Below are positions 37,550 to 49,100 of a stretch of DNA of 64,000 nucleotides, piece after piece. The DNA is from Sphagnum compactum (Eukaryota; Bryophyta; Sphagnopsida; Sphagnales). The notes below the pieces were generated by a model. It ran no database searches. It was not told the DNA's origin and worked only from the letters and a program-made list of their open reading frames with translations. The stretch covers positions 11,909,118 through 11,973,117 of the forward strand of contig OZ234503.1 in assembly GCA_965153455.1 (NCBI GenBank). Direction: 5' to 3'. Position 1 is the first letter of the stretch; each line of letters starts with the position of its first letter. The position numbers and the translations under genes were made by a program.

Positions 37550-37830
37550 GGTGAACCAGCACCCATGTTGGAACCATGGTTAAAAAAATCCCAAAAAATC
37601 CATTTTAAATTCTTTCCAAATATTACAAACATCCCATGCTTAGACTAACTCAAGGTCTCTATGAGTTCAAATCCCAAAATTTTTAATATATAATAATAAT
37701 AATAATAATAAATAAATAAATAAATAAAATTTGGGAGAAAAACCCATATTTCTGGGCATAACATGATCACTAAGAAGCCTCACTCAAAAAGGTGAAAGGT
37801 ACCGACGACAGACGTGGGTGTTGGTTCACC
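37550..37830. repeat. Inverted pair of a GGTGAACCAGCACCCA motif
   Basis: GGTGAACCAGCACCCA at 37550-37565 is repeated in reverse complement, with one change, at 37815-37830. The flanking GGTACC and TCAAG words in the right copy also match another copy at 60205-60220. This may mark the ends of a small mobile element of about 280 bases, but no target duplication is evident. An (AAT)n and (AAAT)n run lies inside at 37689-37730. Confidence 0.45.
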
Positions 37831-38271
37831 GTGGCTTGACTACTGGTTGTAGGGGGTAGTGAGGGCTAAAGGTGGCAAAAATGCCCAACATGGTCACAGT
37901 TGCTACCTACCTCTTTGGCTATTTTCAGCTTATACACTGGACTTACCTATTTTAAGAGGTTGGCAAAAATAGCCAGCCTATGTATGGACGGACGTATGGA
38001 CAAAGGTAGCCGGCAAGAAGAGGCCACTTAGTTACCAAAAGCAGCAGCCCAGGCGGACATACTAATAAGCACCCTTTACATCCATACATACATGCTCAGC
38101 AGGTGGATGTGGATGGATTGTGAATGGATGTGGATCACACACCTTAATATGCCATTTTATCTATACGACAATGGGCCACAGTGAACCAATCAGGAAGAGA
38201 CATGTCAGCAAAGCCAGTCCCTTACGGGCTTTTTAAACTGACTTTGCTCGGCCGAACAAACATTTGTCAAA

Positions 38272-38353
38272 TCCTTGACTACGAAATGTGGTCTTTTGTT
38301 GTACGTGTGGGCGGGGGATGGGGGGGTTGATCCTTGACTATGAAATGTGGTCG
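38272..38353. repeat. Direct repeat of about 24 bp, 61 bp apart
   Basis: ATCCTTGACTACGAAATGTG at about 38271 and ATCCTTGACTATGAAATGTG at about 38330 are near-identical and both continue into GTCKTTTGTT. Confidence 0.7.
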
Positions 38354-38723
38354 TTTGTTTGTTGTATGTATGCATGTACGGGTGGTAGGAGGTTCGGTAA
38401 TTTGGGACGAATAATATAGTGGGGGGTGGGGGGGGGAGGATTGCACCGAGGAAGAGATTAAAAGGAATAAAGGGGGTGAAGAAAAACACATAGTCTCGCA
38501 CACTCTTCAACGGCATACTCGTCTCCACCTATTATTGAAAAGCCGAACATAGAGAGTTTTGGCACATATATATATATATATAAAATTTGGAGCGCGTGGT
38601 CCTTGACCGATAGGGCTCGGTAGCCGGAGAATGACAAAGAAGCGTCATATATTGCGTCATAAGCTTCTTCTCACCTTACGGGACGGACACAAGTGAGAAT
38701 TTCTTCGTTTTGACCAGATGGGG

Positions 38724-38749
38724 TCACTCACTCACTCACTCACTCACTC
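38724..38749. repeat. (TCAC)n microsatellite
   Basis: A perfect TCAC run of about six units. Confidence 0.9.
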
Positions 38750-40084
38750 GTTCCTTACACTCATCGTATCTTGTGAAACATATAAGCTATGCGCGTGGAC
38801 CCGATGCGATGCGACCCGACCCACGTCTTCCACCAATCCCGACCCATTCTTTCGTGCCGCGCGGAGCCAAGCCAAGGTTTTGTTTGTGCTTTCGGACCTT
38901 TTTCAAAAGAGAAAATTTGTTCAACATCTAAACCCTAGTAGTATCCTGGTGTCCCCCCCCCCCCTTTTTCTTTTGGTACTTGTCAACTAAGAAGACCTAA
39001 AATTTTAGTCAAGGATTGTGCTACTTCCCCCTATCAAAAATTTGTGGTATCAAGTTTGTGCTCATTTTGTTCGGGGACTTTTGGTCCCACTTGAAACTTG
39101 CCGGGTTTCTTTGAAGGATTTTGTGATGTAGCCAAAGTGAGGACAAATCATCCTAAAAATAATTTAGCCAAATTTGGCTACATACTAGATATGAAAGTAG
39201 AATAAATTGTTTTTAAAAAAAAACAGAATCGTTCTATATTATTGGCTGCTTAGTACTGGAACTTATCATGAAAATCTGGTAATTTGAAAAAAAAAAGAAA
39301 TATTCTTCAAAAATTGACAAGTTTGGCTCTTTTTTTTTTTCCATGAAAAATCCTTTGTATATGTCGAAATCATATTTTTCAGGTCGAAATTTGGCGAAAA
39401 TTCGCCAGTAGAAAGAAAAACATTGCAAGTTGAAATGCTCGTTTTTTAATAGAAAAAACTCCAACTACCGAAAACAGAAAGTCCGGAAGAATTTCATGGA
39501 TGGATATCAGATTATGATATGCTAGATTGAGGCTTCATGGATGAGAATCATCCATTACGAAGCTTCACGTTAGGTGTAATAAATGCAGATAATGGCGGTG
39601 CTGGGTTAAGTGGGGGTGGGGGCAGGGCTACAAGAACTAGGGTCCAACCGCCACATTTAAATCTTTAAAAAAATAAAAAATAAAATAAAAATCCCTAACT
39701 AAGTTGATGAATAGTCTCTCTAGGTGGTAGGCCATAAATTCGGGGCCAAGTTTGACGGGCCGGGATTCACGGCACCTCGAATTGAAGCCCGCGCTTTAAA
39801 GAAAAGTCGACCTTAAACGCGGCATTTGAACATAAGCCCAAAATGTGGGACTTGGGTTCAAAGCTGAGATCTAAAGATTTGACGTCCTTATCCGAGGTCC
39901 TGATTATTATCTGGTAGAGGAGGGGGGGAGTGAATGACGGCCCAAAACTAGACGCGGCGATGATGTAGCTTTTCTTTCGGGACGTGGATGAGGATCTTAA
40001 TTTACCACTTTTCATCCAGTCAAAGGCGGGGCTGAGAAAAAATACACACACCCAGTGCTCACAGTAAAGAAAAAGAGTTTCCGC
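38750..40084. other. Upstream region of the WRKY gene, no feature resolved
   Basis: The base composition becomes more mixed from about 38200 onwards. The longest frame (minus, 40243-39767) begins with GTG, has no recognisable motif and spans a tandem repeat, so I treat it as chance. A homopolymer C run lies at about 38952. Confidence 0.4.
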
Positions 40085-40168
40085 GTGAAGATGGAAAAGA
40101 AATGTTAAACTTCTTTTACATTTCTGGTGAAGATGGAAGACGAAATGTTCACTTCTTTTTTCATTTCT
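40085..40168. repeat. Tandem duplication of 42 bp
   Basis: GTGAAGATGGAAAAGAAATG at 40085 is repeated as GTGAAGATGGAAGACGAAAT at 40127. Both copies continue into CTTCTTTTWCATTTCT-like sequence. Confidence 0.7.
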
Positions 40169-40250
40169 TTTACGGATGTAGACCACCAGAGAAAGAGAGA
40201 GAAAGAGAAAAGTCCGGATTTTGACTGGACTTCTTTCTTTCACTGTAGTA

Positions 40251-40296
40251 ATTAATTAATTAATTAATTAAATTAATTAAATTAATTAATTAATTA
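40251..40296. repeat. (ATTA)n microsatellite
   Basis: About 46 bases of ATTA units with two single-base slips. Confidence 0.9.
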
Positions 40297-40629
40297 TCCT
40301 TCTGCACCACAGCACACGCCAAAGCAAATAAAATAAAAAATAAATAAAAATCTGAAATTTTTTGCACAAAATAACCCGATAAGTTACCAGTAAAATTTTA
40401 GTTAATTACTGGGTACAGCTGGAAAAAGGCCGAAAAGTGAAATTTCCCAGGTTGGTTGTTACCATTGGTTGGTTTCTTCTCTTCGCCATTTTTACCCATC
40501 CCCTTTGGTGATATATTTTGATTTAGCATTAAATGGCGACAGGTTTTTAGAACCCCTTTAAAATAAGTAAACAAAATTAGTTTAAGAAAAAATGCTACCA
40601 AATTAAAATCCGAGTCCGAATGGGGCAAC

Positions 40630-41105
40630 TGTTTTTCCATTAAAAACTTTCCAAGATAATACTTGGAGTATTTATATTTGGCGAAAATATTTTTCAAATA
40701 TTTTTAAAATTGGCGATATTTTTTCAGGATAATACGTGGAGTACATATATTTGGCGATATTTTTTTCAAAATATTAGAAAATTGGCGAAACTCTTTCCAA
40801 GATAATACTCGGAGTATATTGTTGGAGATAATATTTTTGAAGTTTTCAAAAAATTGGCGATATTTTTTCCAGGATAATATTTTGAGTATATATTTGGCGA
40901 TAACTTTTTTCTGAATTAAAAAATGACGATATTTTTCCAAGAGAATACTTGGAGTATATATCTTTGGCGATAACATTTTTCAAAATCTTTAGAAATGGCG
41001 ATATATTTTCCTGGATAATATTTGCAGTATATGTATATATATACATTTGGTGACAATGTTTTTTTCAAAAATTTCAAAATTGGCGATATCTACTGAAAAG
41101 AATTG
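40630..41105. repeat. 73-bp tandem array upstream of the WRKY gene, about 6.5 units
   Basis: The landmark GATAATACTTGGAGTATAT or a variant recurs at 40655, 40728, 40801, 40873, 40941 and 41014, giving periods of 73, 73, 72, 68 and 73. Each unit also holds a TTGGCGATATTTTTTCC block and a TTTGGCGATAAYTTTTTTC block. The units are diverged by 10-25 percent by eye. A degraded last unit ends near 41105, about 1.4 kb before the start codon and close to the probable transcription start. Confidence 0.8.
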
Positions 41106-41220
41106 GAGTTTTTTGCAGATAATATTCTGTTTAAAGAAAAGTCCCATTGTTTCGAAATTTTTAAACCAATTTCAATAATTAAAATTTATATTATTAAAAG
41201 ACAAAAAAAAAACGCTGATA

Positions 41221-42473
41221 TCCGTGAGACTCCGCTTTTGCTTCGCTACGCGACTTTGAAAGCACAATGCAGATTTCAAGACCTCGATTAACAACGCCTG
41301 GATGAACAACACCTGGGTCATCACCTGGTTTCAACACCTAGCAAAAGTCAGCTCCCAGTCAGAGACAGCCTACGGGCGTTCACGAAGGAACGAACCTCTT
41401 CCCTCGCTCTGTGCGTTCTTCTTAAAGCAACTTGTTTCTTTCCGGAGCTCTGGATTTCTTCGAGGATCATCATCGCCTTTGAGGAGCAGCTGTGCCTGCA
41501 ACAACTTGTCTCTGTTTTCTTGCTTTATTGTTGCTGTTGTTGTTGTTGTTGTTGTCGTCGTTTTTTTTTTTCCCCTTAATTAATTAGTTTTTTTTTGGCA
41601 GCGGAGGAGATCTTTCTTTTTCAGAGCTTTTCAATTCTCTTGTTGTGTGTTTTTGTTGCTGTCAGTAGTACTTTGTTTGTGGGTTTTTAGTTTCGGTTTT
41701 GTCTTCGGGAAGCTTGGGGAAAGTAGAATGTGGCAGTGGATTAGACTATTTTGAGTATTTGTGGTTGTGTGATTTGCAAGATCGAGTTTTGGTTTTTGGT
41801 TTTTTGGGTTTGGCAGTGAGGAGGAAGTTGCGCGGGTGTGTTGTGTGTGTGTGTGTGTGTGTGTGTTGCATTTTGGTGTAATTTGGAGAGTTTGGAGAGT
41901 TTTGAGTATCAAGGCGGAAGGAAGAGGAAGGAAGAAGGAGGATCGGGACGACGAGACGCTCTGGTACTAATCGTCGTTCAGTTGATCTCCCGCTGGGGGT
42001 GTTCTTCTCAACAATAGATTGAAGCTGAACAGAGGGTACAACTGTGGTTTCTCAAATTCAAGCAAGAAGACGACGGTTTTCGACTGTTGAATCTGCTGGC
42101 AGCGCCATTGAGATCGAGGGGATCTGGGGTTTTGTTGGAAGCGAAAAGAAGAAAAACAGGTGGGTTCTTGTTCTCGTGGGCGACAGACAGACAGGGAGAG
42201 AGAGACAGAGACAGAGACACAGAGAGACAGAGAGACAGAGAACGGCCGCGCACGGTAGGGCCGCTTGGAGCTGAACAGGAGCAAACCCGGAAGTCCTTCG
42301 TAAATGCGAACTACGCATCATCTCCGACAGCATTGGGCGGAAGCTCAGATATCAGTGCAGCTTGAATCACCCTCAGACGTTCTCGCAGAGGAGATCATTC
42401 GTGGTTTTGGAAGAAGCTGTGATCAGTTGAAGCAATTTGCACATTGCCCGGGAACAGCTTGGACTTGAGAGCC
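41221..42473 (+). promoter_or_regulatory. Probable core promoter and long 5' leader of the WRKY gene
   Basis: From about 41220 the sequence changes from AT-rich repeat to mixed, CT-rich leader-like sequence running to the ATG at 42474. It contains a TTG run at about 41528-41560, a (TG)n run at 41836-41866 and an imperfect GACAGA tract at 42181-42241. Upstream ATGs include an 8-codon frame at 41728-41754 and the 54-codon frame described separately. The transcription start was not located, and a leader intron cannot be excluded. Long leaders with uORFs usually reduce or condition translation of the main frame. Confidence 0.45.
42304..42468 (+). CDS. Upstream ORF (54 codons) in the WRKY leader
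   Basis: An ATG at 42304 opens a 54-codon frame in a different phase from the main coding sequence. Its TGA stop at 42466-42468 lies only 5 bases before the main ATG. The peptide begins MRTTHHLRQHWAEAQISVQL, has mixed, protein-like composition and ends in a short segment with two cysteines. The start context (TAAATGC) is moderate. If the transcript includes it, ribosomes that translate it have almost no distance to reinitiate at the WRKY start. I know of no matching family, and the frame may be fortuitous. Confidence 0.4.
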   Translation: MRTTHHLRQHWAEAQISVQLESPSDVLAEEIIRGFGRSCDQLKQFAHCPGTAWT

Positions 42474-45164
42474 ATGGAGGGGGGGGGCCACGAGTCGAAT
42501 GACCTCGAGAGGTTGATCCGATTGTTGGGTAATGAACATGTGCCAGCAGGTTCACAACGGGAGCAAGAAGCTCAACTGTTTGTGACCCCTCCATTGCGGG
42601 AGGTTGTTCATGGCGCCTTCGAGTCTATGATGATGCTACAGCAGCAGCAGGGACAGCAGCAGCAGCTAGTTCCTCCGAGCTTCACAGACGAGTTTCTAAA
42701 TCCGCTAGCAGTGCCATCTCCTACAGCTGAATGGCAGAACTTCATCTCCATGACTAACTACGATCCACTGCAGGGCCCCGCGTACAGCTCTGCTGCTGCA
42801 GCAGCTGCGGCGGCGTCTGCTTTCGCAACAACTTCTTCCACTGGTGGTTTCCTGACGTTTCAGCAGCTGCAAAGAGACTTGTTATCATCCGATTCCGCTG
42901 CTGCTCATGACTTCGCAAACTCTGCGTGGGGTTTTGTGGAGAATCAGATCACACCCAAAATTGGAAACTTTCCAGCAGGGAACAACTCTGAACCTCTCAA
43001 CTTTGACGCAATCCAGGAGCTTTTCAATACCCCCATGATCTCTGGCAGCAATCCTCACGTCACGGGTTCAAGAACGCCACAATTCTTGATGCCGGCGACC
43101 CATCAATCTTCAGGTCATCATCAGCAGCAGCAGCTTGCAGGTGATTCAGACTTCTACAACTACGTGATGCGGGCTTCTCCTCCACAGACACCGTTCCACT
43201 CACCTTCTCCGCCTAGTGCAGTGGGATCAGTGTCTCCAGTACAGACCTCTCCATCTCTCAGCACCCATGGTGGACGCCGGTCGCCATCTCCAGCCCGTCT
43301 TCCCAACTCAGCAGGTTCCACTCTTCCCAATACACCCAATTCTTCAGTTTCCTCAGGCTCCTCCAGTGATGGACCTGCCACAGCTGCCGGCCCATCTGCA
43401 AGCACTAGCAAGAGGAAGACACCAGACCGAGCCATGGATGAGGAGAATGAGGAGATTCAATCTCCCGAGCTCAAGAAACCGTAAGTGTGGGTCTGCTCAC
43501 AGTATTGCTTCTAGCTGCATTTTGAGTTTGTATACACTACAACACATCTTGCGTTGTGATTTACTACTTGGGTTTAACGACTCGGCTAATTGCTAAACCC
43601 AAGATATGTTGTAGTAGCTATGTCTCTTCTATTGTTATCCAAAGCCTCCATTTCACTGCCTTTGGGACAGCAGCTCTCAGAATGTAACCAGTTTTGCTTT
43701 GCACAAAACAAATCTTGAGCTGCAAATCTTGGGCTTGGGCTAGTTCTTGCAAAAGAAATCTTGAGTTGCAAATCTTGGGTTTGGGCTAGTTCTTGCAAAA
43801 TAAATCTTGAGTTGCAAATCTTGGGGTTTGGGCTACTTCTTAGATAGCTAGAGAGCTTGATTCTTCTTCTCTCATGCTTTGCCTGTAATATTGCTCTTGC
43901 AGATCAAACAAGGCTCGCAAGAAGGGTCCCAAAAGAGTTCGAGAACCACGCTATGCCATCCAAACACGCAGTGAAATAGAGATCATGGAAGATGGGTACA
44001 AGTGGAGAAAATATGGACAGAAAGCTGTGAAGAACAGCCCTAACCCTCGGTCAGAGACAAATCCTTGCACATCTCCTAGTCCTATTCATCAATGTTTGCA
44101 TGTAGCTAGCTAGCTGCTAAGAGCATTTCTCTAGATCAGCTCCTTGAGAGTGAAGTTTTTGCACACTCATCTTTGTTAGCATTTTGACTCGCTGATGATG
44201 ATAATTTGAGATCTGATCAGAGATGATTTGAGCTTCTTTGACATTGCTTCTTCAGAAGAGTCCAAGCTTCTGGGCAGCACCATCTCTGAAATCTATACAA
44301 TTTTTCTGTGGGGGGTGCAGGAGCTACTACAGGTGCACAGCTCCAAAATGTCCAGTGAGGAAAAGAGTGGAGCGGTCAGCTGAGGACCCAGGACTTGTCA
44401 TTACGACTTATGAGGGTACTCATACTCATTTAAGCCCTGCAATGAGTGGCAGTGCAAGCAGAGCTTCCAGCTCTGATGCACCTTCACTGCTGGCTGCCTC
44501 TGGAGAAAATAGACCTGGTGGTGCCGCATACCAACCTCCTGCTACAAGCTTCCCATTCACATCCGTTGTAAACCCTGTTCCCCCAGCTCGTAGCAACTAT
44601 GACTTGACTGTACAAATTCAATCCGGAGTTCAGAGAGACCATGAAGCAGCTACATCATCAAGCTTGAGCTCTTATGCTCAAGACATTCAAACTGCAGGTG
44701 CAAGCACTGCTTATAATCTTCAGTCCTTAAACATTCAAGAATCAGCTAACTTCCTGAGAATTAGAAGCCATGGAAGCTGGCATGGAAGCTTGCAAGAGTT
44801 TAATCCTTCAGTGCCAGATGAAAATCTCAGTAATATGCTTAGAACCCAACAACAACAAATGCATGGAACTCGAAACCAGATGCAAGAAGCTCTGCAAAAC
44901 ACTGAAGGTCAAATGTTTAGAGCTGTGAATTTTGGAGCTCAAGGAATTGGAGGTGAAGAATCATCTGATGATATTCTCACAGGTTTGCACAACCCTTTCT
45001 GGGCCTCTGGCAGTGAACCTCGATCAACAACAAGAGGGATGGAAGAACAACTAGCATCAGCATCAGCAGCAGCAACCGGTGATGAATCTCAGCTGAGAGA
45101 TGATCAATCTCCTGTAAATGATGAACTTTTAGGTGACGTTGTCAGATTGGGGGTACACTGGTAG
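42474..45164 (+). CDS. Group IIc WRKY transcription factor, 3 exons, 665 aa
   Basis: This is a nuclear DNA-binding regulator of the plant WRKY family, whose members bind W-box DNA (TTGACY). The exons are 42474-43480, 43903-44049 and 44321-45164, with GT-AG introns in phase 2, and 665 codons plus TAG. The start ATG has strong context (GAGCCATGGAG) and an in-frame TGA 17 codons upstream. The protein has a Gln run (56-64), an Ala run (107-114) and a Ser/Pro-rich segment with about eleven SP or TP sites (235-332). Basic stretches, KRK near 313 and KKGPKRVR at 342-349, are likely nuclear signals. One WRKY domain follows, with WRKYGQK at 370-376 and a zinc site at C390, C395, H419 and H421 (C-X4-C-X23-H-X-H). 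Intron 2 splits Arg385, the conserved position in this subgroup. The C-terminus is Gln/Ser-rich. At 665 residues it is long for group IIc. Its target genes cannot be inferred. Confidence 0.93.
43710..43845. repeat. 46-bp tandem repeat in WRKY intron 1, about three units
   Basis: AAATCTTGAGTTGCAAATCT or a close variant starts units at 43710, 43756 and 43802, each followed by TGGGTTTGGGCTAGTTCTTG. The last unit is truncated. It lies wholly inside the first intron, between the donor at 43481 and the acceptor at 43902. Confidence 0.85.
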
Positions 45165-46100
45165 CCCTGGAAAAATCTGGTGTCCGAAAAGGCAATCAAA
45201 ATTGTTCATATACACACATACCATATAGCCTAGCCTCTCAAGAAATTTTGAAAGACATAAACTATTGTTTACATTCGTGTCTTAGGGTACTGGCAAGTTT
45301 GTATGAAAAAAACCGTGATTTTCATTTCTTTGTTGTGAAGAAGCCTTAGTACTTGGGTTGCTAGAATCTTTTTCTCACAAAAGTCATGTAACTACCATGT
45401 ATGTTAATAATGTGTGTTTTAGCTTGCAAAATTTGCCTACCCACAGAAACCCAGTTACAGAAATCACAAAATAGCAGTGAGTAAGCTCATAATCTGTACA
45501 CATGTAAAATCCTCAGTTTTGTAAAGGATTAGTAGTAGCAGCAGCCCCTTTGGGGCACTTTTATACAAACTTTGGAATTTCTTGTGGTTTTTTTTCTTGG
45601 GAGCTTGATGAATCTCAGAAATTATGCAACTATGCAACGTGGAGTGTTTGAGCTTCAAAGGTAAAATTATTGCTTTGTCTAAACATTCAGCCCAGCTATG
45701 TATGTTAGAATCATGTGTTGTAATGTCCAAGGCACTGGAATGGAACAGCCTTAATGGAAGCTTGCTGGAGTGACCCAACTCGTAAAAGTTTGCAGTACAC
45801 TGATCTTGTTTCACACCAATTTATTGAACATCTGCTACAGACAGATGAATATAGTCTCGGTTGTTTCTTTTGTCAGGATGCTATCGGTGTTTCTCAAAGA
45901 ATCCATTAGTATTAAGGTACCGAGCATGCAGTATGCTCAACTCATCAAGAAGGCAATATTTGCTCCAAGACATCCAGAAGGACCATATCCATGCAAGGAC
46001 ACCCACTTGCATCCATATATATGTCTAGTCTTGTTAAGAGACAAACTTTAGTAAAAGAACTAGAGCAACACGACTAGACTTTGGGTACCAAACAACATTC
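45165..46100. other. 3' untranslated and downstream region of the WRKY gene
   Basis: The sequence after the stop codon keeps mixed composition for several hundred bases, consistent with a 3' UTR. The exact polyadenylation site is not evident. The short frames here have no motif. Confidence 0.4.
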
Positions 46101-49100
46101 ACAGCTAATCAAAATGGTTGTAAGTTGTTTCAACTCCTAATTTGCATGCTTTTGGAACTCATGAACACAAAGTCAAGATTGTGCTAAAGAGCAAGAGGCA
46201 CAATTGGCACCAATGGCTTTGGATTGTTGAACAAGTCCTTGCCCCACTAAGGGGGAAAATTCAAAGTAGTAGTTGCTAAATCTTAGTGAACATGCATGTC
46301 ATAATTGCCATCCATTGACCCCATAATTGATCATAAAGCATTCATAAAAAGATATATATATTTCATAATGGACAATATTCAACAATTTAAGAAGGTTTCC
46401 TAGGCATTTTGGTTTTATGGAAGCTTTTGTGAAAACTATGAAGCTCCCCAAATTCTCATATGTAGACATCCGTAGTACAACCTAACTTTTAGTTCAATCA
46501 ACATCATTATGAAATACAACCTTGCAACATAGTCTTGTTCACCTTGTTCTATGTTCGAAGTTTCTATTTCATGAATACAATGCCATTTTGGTGTTTTTTT
46601 TTTCTTTTACATTTTTCATACCATTTTTCATGTCATATAGCATTCAAACTATGTGTACATTGGATTCAATTATAGTTTATCATATCCTTTATCCTCACCA
46701 TAATAGTTTTTGTGCTTGTGATAATTTAGTAAGGACTTGTAGCACAAAGCTACATATTTCCTTCCTTCCAACCCAACACTTTTGTGAAGGTGTTGGATCA
46801 TGTTACATTTGGCATGATAATTGCCATATCTAGGTTTTACATTTAATTCTCACATTTGATTTGATCACACTCCCAAATCACAAGTCTTTTAAGAATTACT
46901 TTTGTTCTCCACACATTTTGGTCATAAGGTTACACGATGATTCAATGTCCTCAACCTTCGCAATATGCCAACAAATTTTCTTGGATCATCATGATGCTCA
47001 ACCTCACAAATGGAAGTAAAGTTAATCAAATCCTTAAATCCGCTTGCATTCCAACACAATCAAGAAAGCACTTTAAGGCTCTCATATTCTCTAGCAACCT
47101 TTATGTTGCCATAGCGTTCTACAACATACCATTGTGCAACATTTCCAATGAGTGCTTAAATAGTTATGAGGGATTTCACCCTTTGATGGAAAAGCCCTAA
47201 ATCAATCTAACTAACCTTGAACTTTGTTGTTCCCTATGAACAAATAATGGCATGTATAACAAACAAAAGTGATCTATGAATGAACATGATTTCTCAACAA
47301 GCCAAAAAATTTCAAAGAAAGAAAGAAAGTCAAGAAAGAGACATAAGTTTAAGTTGATGAAGCCATGAAAAAATAATATGACTCTCCAATTCAGGTGAGA
47401 GACACACAACGAACCAACAAAGAAGGAAAGAAAGAGAACAAAACCACATTCAACAAAAACCATGTAAAATGCCTCATCGCCATTTCAAAAGCAATAAGGG
47501 AACATTAGAACCTTTTTTTTTTCTATACACAAATCAATTTTTAGAGCTTCAACATATCAAATTTGTTGTGCATAGATTGATTGAGTTTCATGGAAAAACT
47601 TGTTGTCAAGAATATTTTGGATAGATTCTTACATTCCAAACATAAGAAATATTTTTAATTTGTGGCCAAGAATGTACAGACATTCATACATTGCAAACAT
47701 AAAAAAATCTTTGTACAATCTATTGTCATGGTTGTAGATTGAGCTTGGGGCACAATCCTTTTTGGATTTTTAAAAATATAAAAATATAGGGTGCCATATA
47801 CTAGTTGTTGGATAAAAATTATAATTTAAATAGTTCAATAATAGGGTTATGGGTATCTTGAAAACCGAATTGTAATTAATATAGTATATATGTTAATCCC
47901 AAATATTACAAAAAATTATAAAAAATAGCTTTATATTAAATATCTTAAGTTTATTAGTCATTAATAAGTTCAATTATTAGGTTAATGAATAAACTTGTAT
48001 TAATAAACAAAAATACAATGATTTTTTTGGTCTATTTATTCCAATTTTGCTATAACAAATGTGAACATGATCTTTTTAAAAAAATAGATCGTACATTTTT
48101 AATTTGTCTTTTACATTTGTATGTTGTGTATGAAGTGGAATGATTAATGATTCTTAACATTAGATTTCTGTATGTCACTTGTTTAGTAGGAGTTGTAGTT
48201 TATCCATCCAAGCGAGCAAATGGTTGTATTCTTTTTATTGAATCTTTCAAACCCTCAAAACAATGGGGGTTGTCATGAGTTCCTTCTTCTTGATCAAATA
48301 TTAAAACTAAAAATTTAATTAAATATAGGATATCAAAACTTGATGCAAACACAAAAATATAATTAAATTTACAATGGCTTAAATATGTGCATATTAAAAA
48401 TTTAAGTAATAATAGGATGGGAAAAAACAATTAGCATCCCCCCCCTTCTCCCAAAGAGATTGAAACATCAATTGTAAGCTTGGAGTACAAACATATATTC
48501 TATTGTGTTGAATCTAAAGAAGATTAAATTATGTATGTGTTATATTTTGCTTCCATTTAATAGATCAAAACTTGACAAGATTTCTTGAGCTTTTTTTCAA
48601 AGTGTGTAAAACAATATTAGGGTATTGGGCAAATCATTGTCATTCAAAAGTTAAACAAATGTTAGCTTAAACTTTGCATGAAGACCCTATGTTTTTCACA
48701 AATAACAATTGAATTAGTAGAGCAACTAGCAAGTTGATGTACTAGAAATAATTCTCCAAGAGCCGGTTTTGTACATGTTTTGTGCTTGAATTTTTGAGTC
48801 CATTCACTATGGATGTGCGTCTACTAAGCCCTTGCATTCATAAACAACTATATGGATAGATCTTGGTAGTTTATTTTTATAAATCTTAGTAACTTTCTAT
48901 TTGCATTGGTCAATGTGATATTCAAGTTGTACTGTGCTTGTTGTGATAATGTTAAATTTCTATGTTTTTTCATCCAATTATGCATTAAATAGGCTTAAAT
49001 CTTCTATGGTACTCCAAGAGAAAGACTATGCACACAACTCCAAGAGTTCCTTGTAGTATTTCTAAAAAAATACAAATATAGTTGGAAATCAAACGTGCCA

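Noticed and set aside
38275-40226. Five W-box (TTGACY) motifs upstream of the WRKY gene, at 38275, 38334, 38603, 38710 and 40221, suggesting autoregulation
   Set aside because: A six-base word with one degenerate position is expected about once per kilobase on two strands, so this number is not enriched. Two of the five are simply copies within a direct repeat.
39767-40243. 158-codon minus-strand frame upstream of the WRKY gene
   Set aside because: It begins with GTG, has no motif, overlaps a 42-bp tandem duplication and a purine-rich tract, and lies in a probable promoter region.
42444-42473. Ten-codon N-terminal extension of the WRKY frame starting at TTG
   Set aside because: A plant gene would not be expected to start at TTG when an ATG with strong context lies ten codons downstream at 42474.
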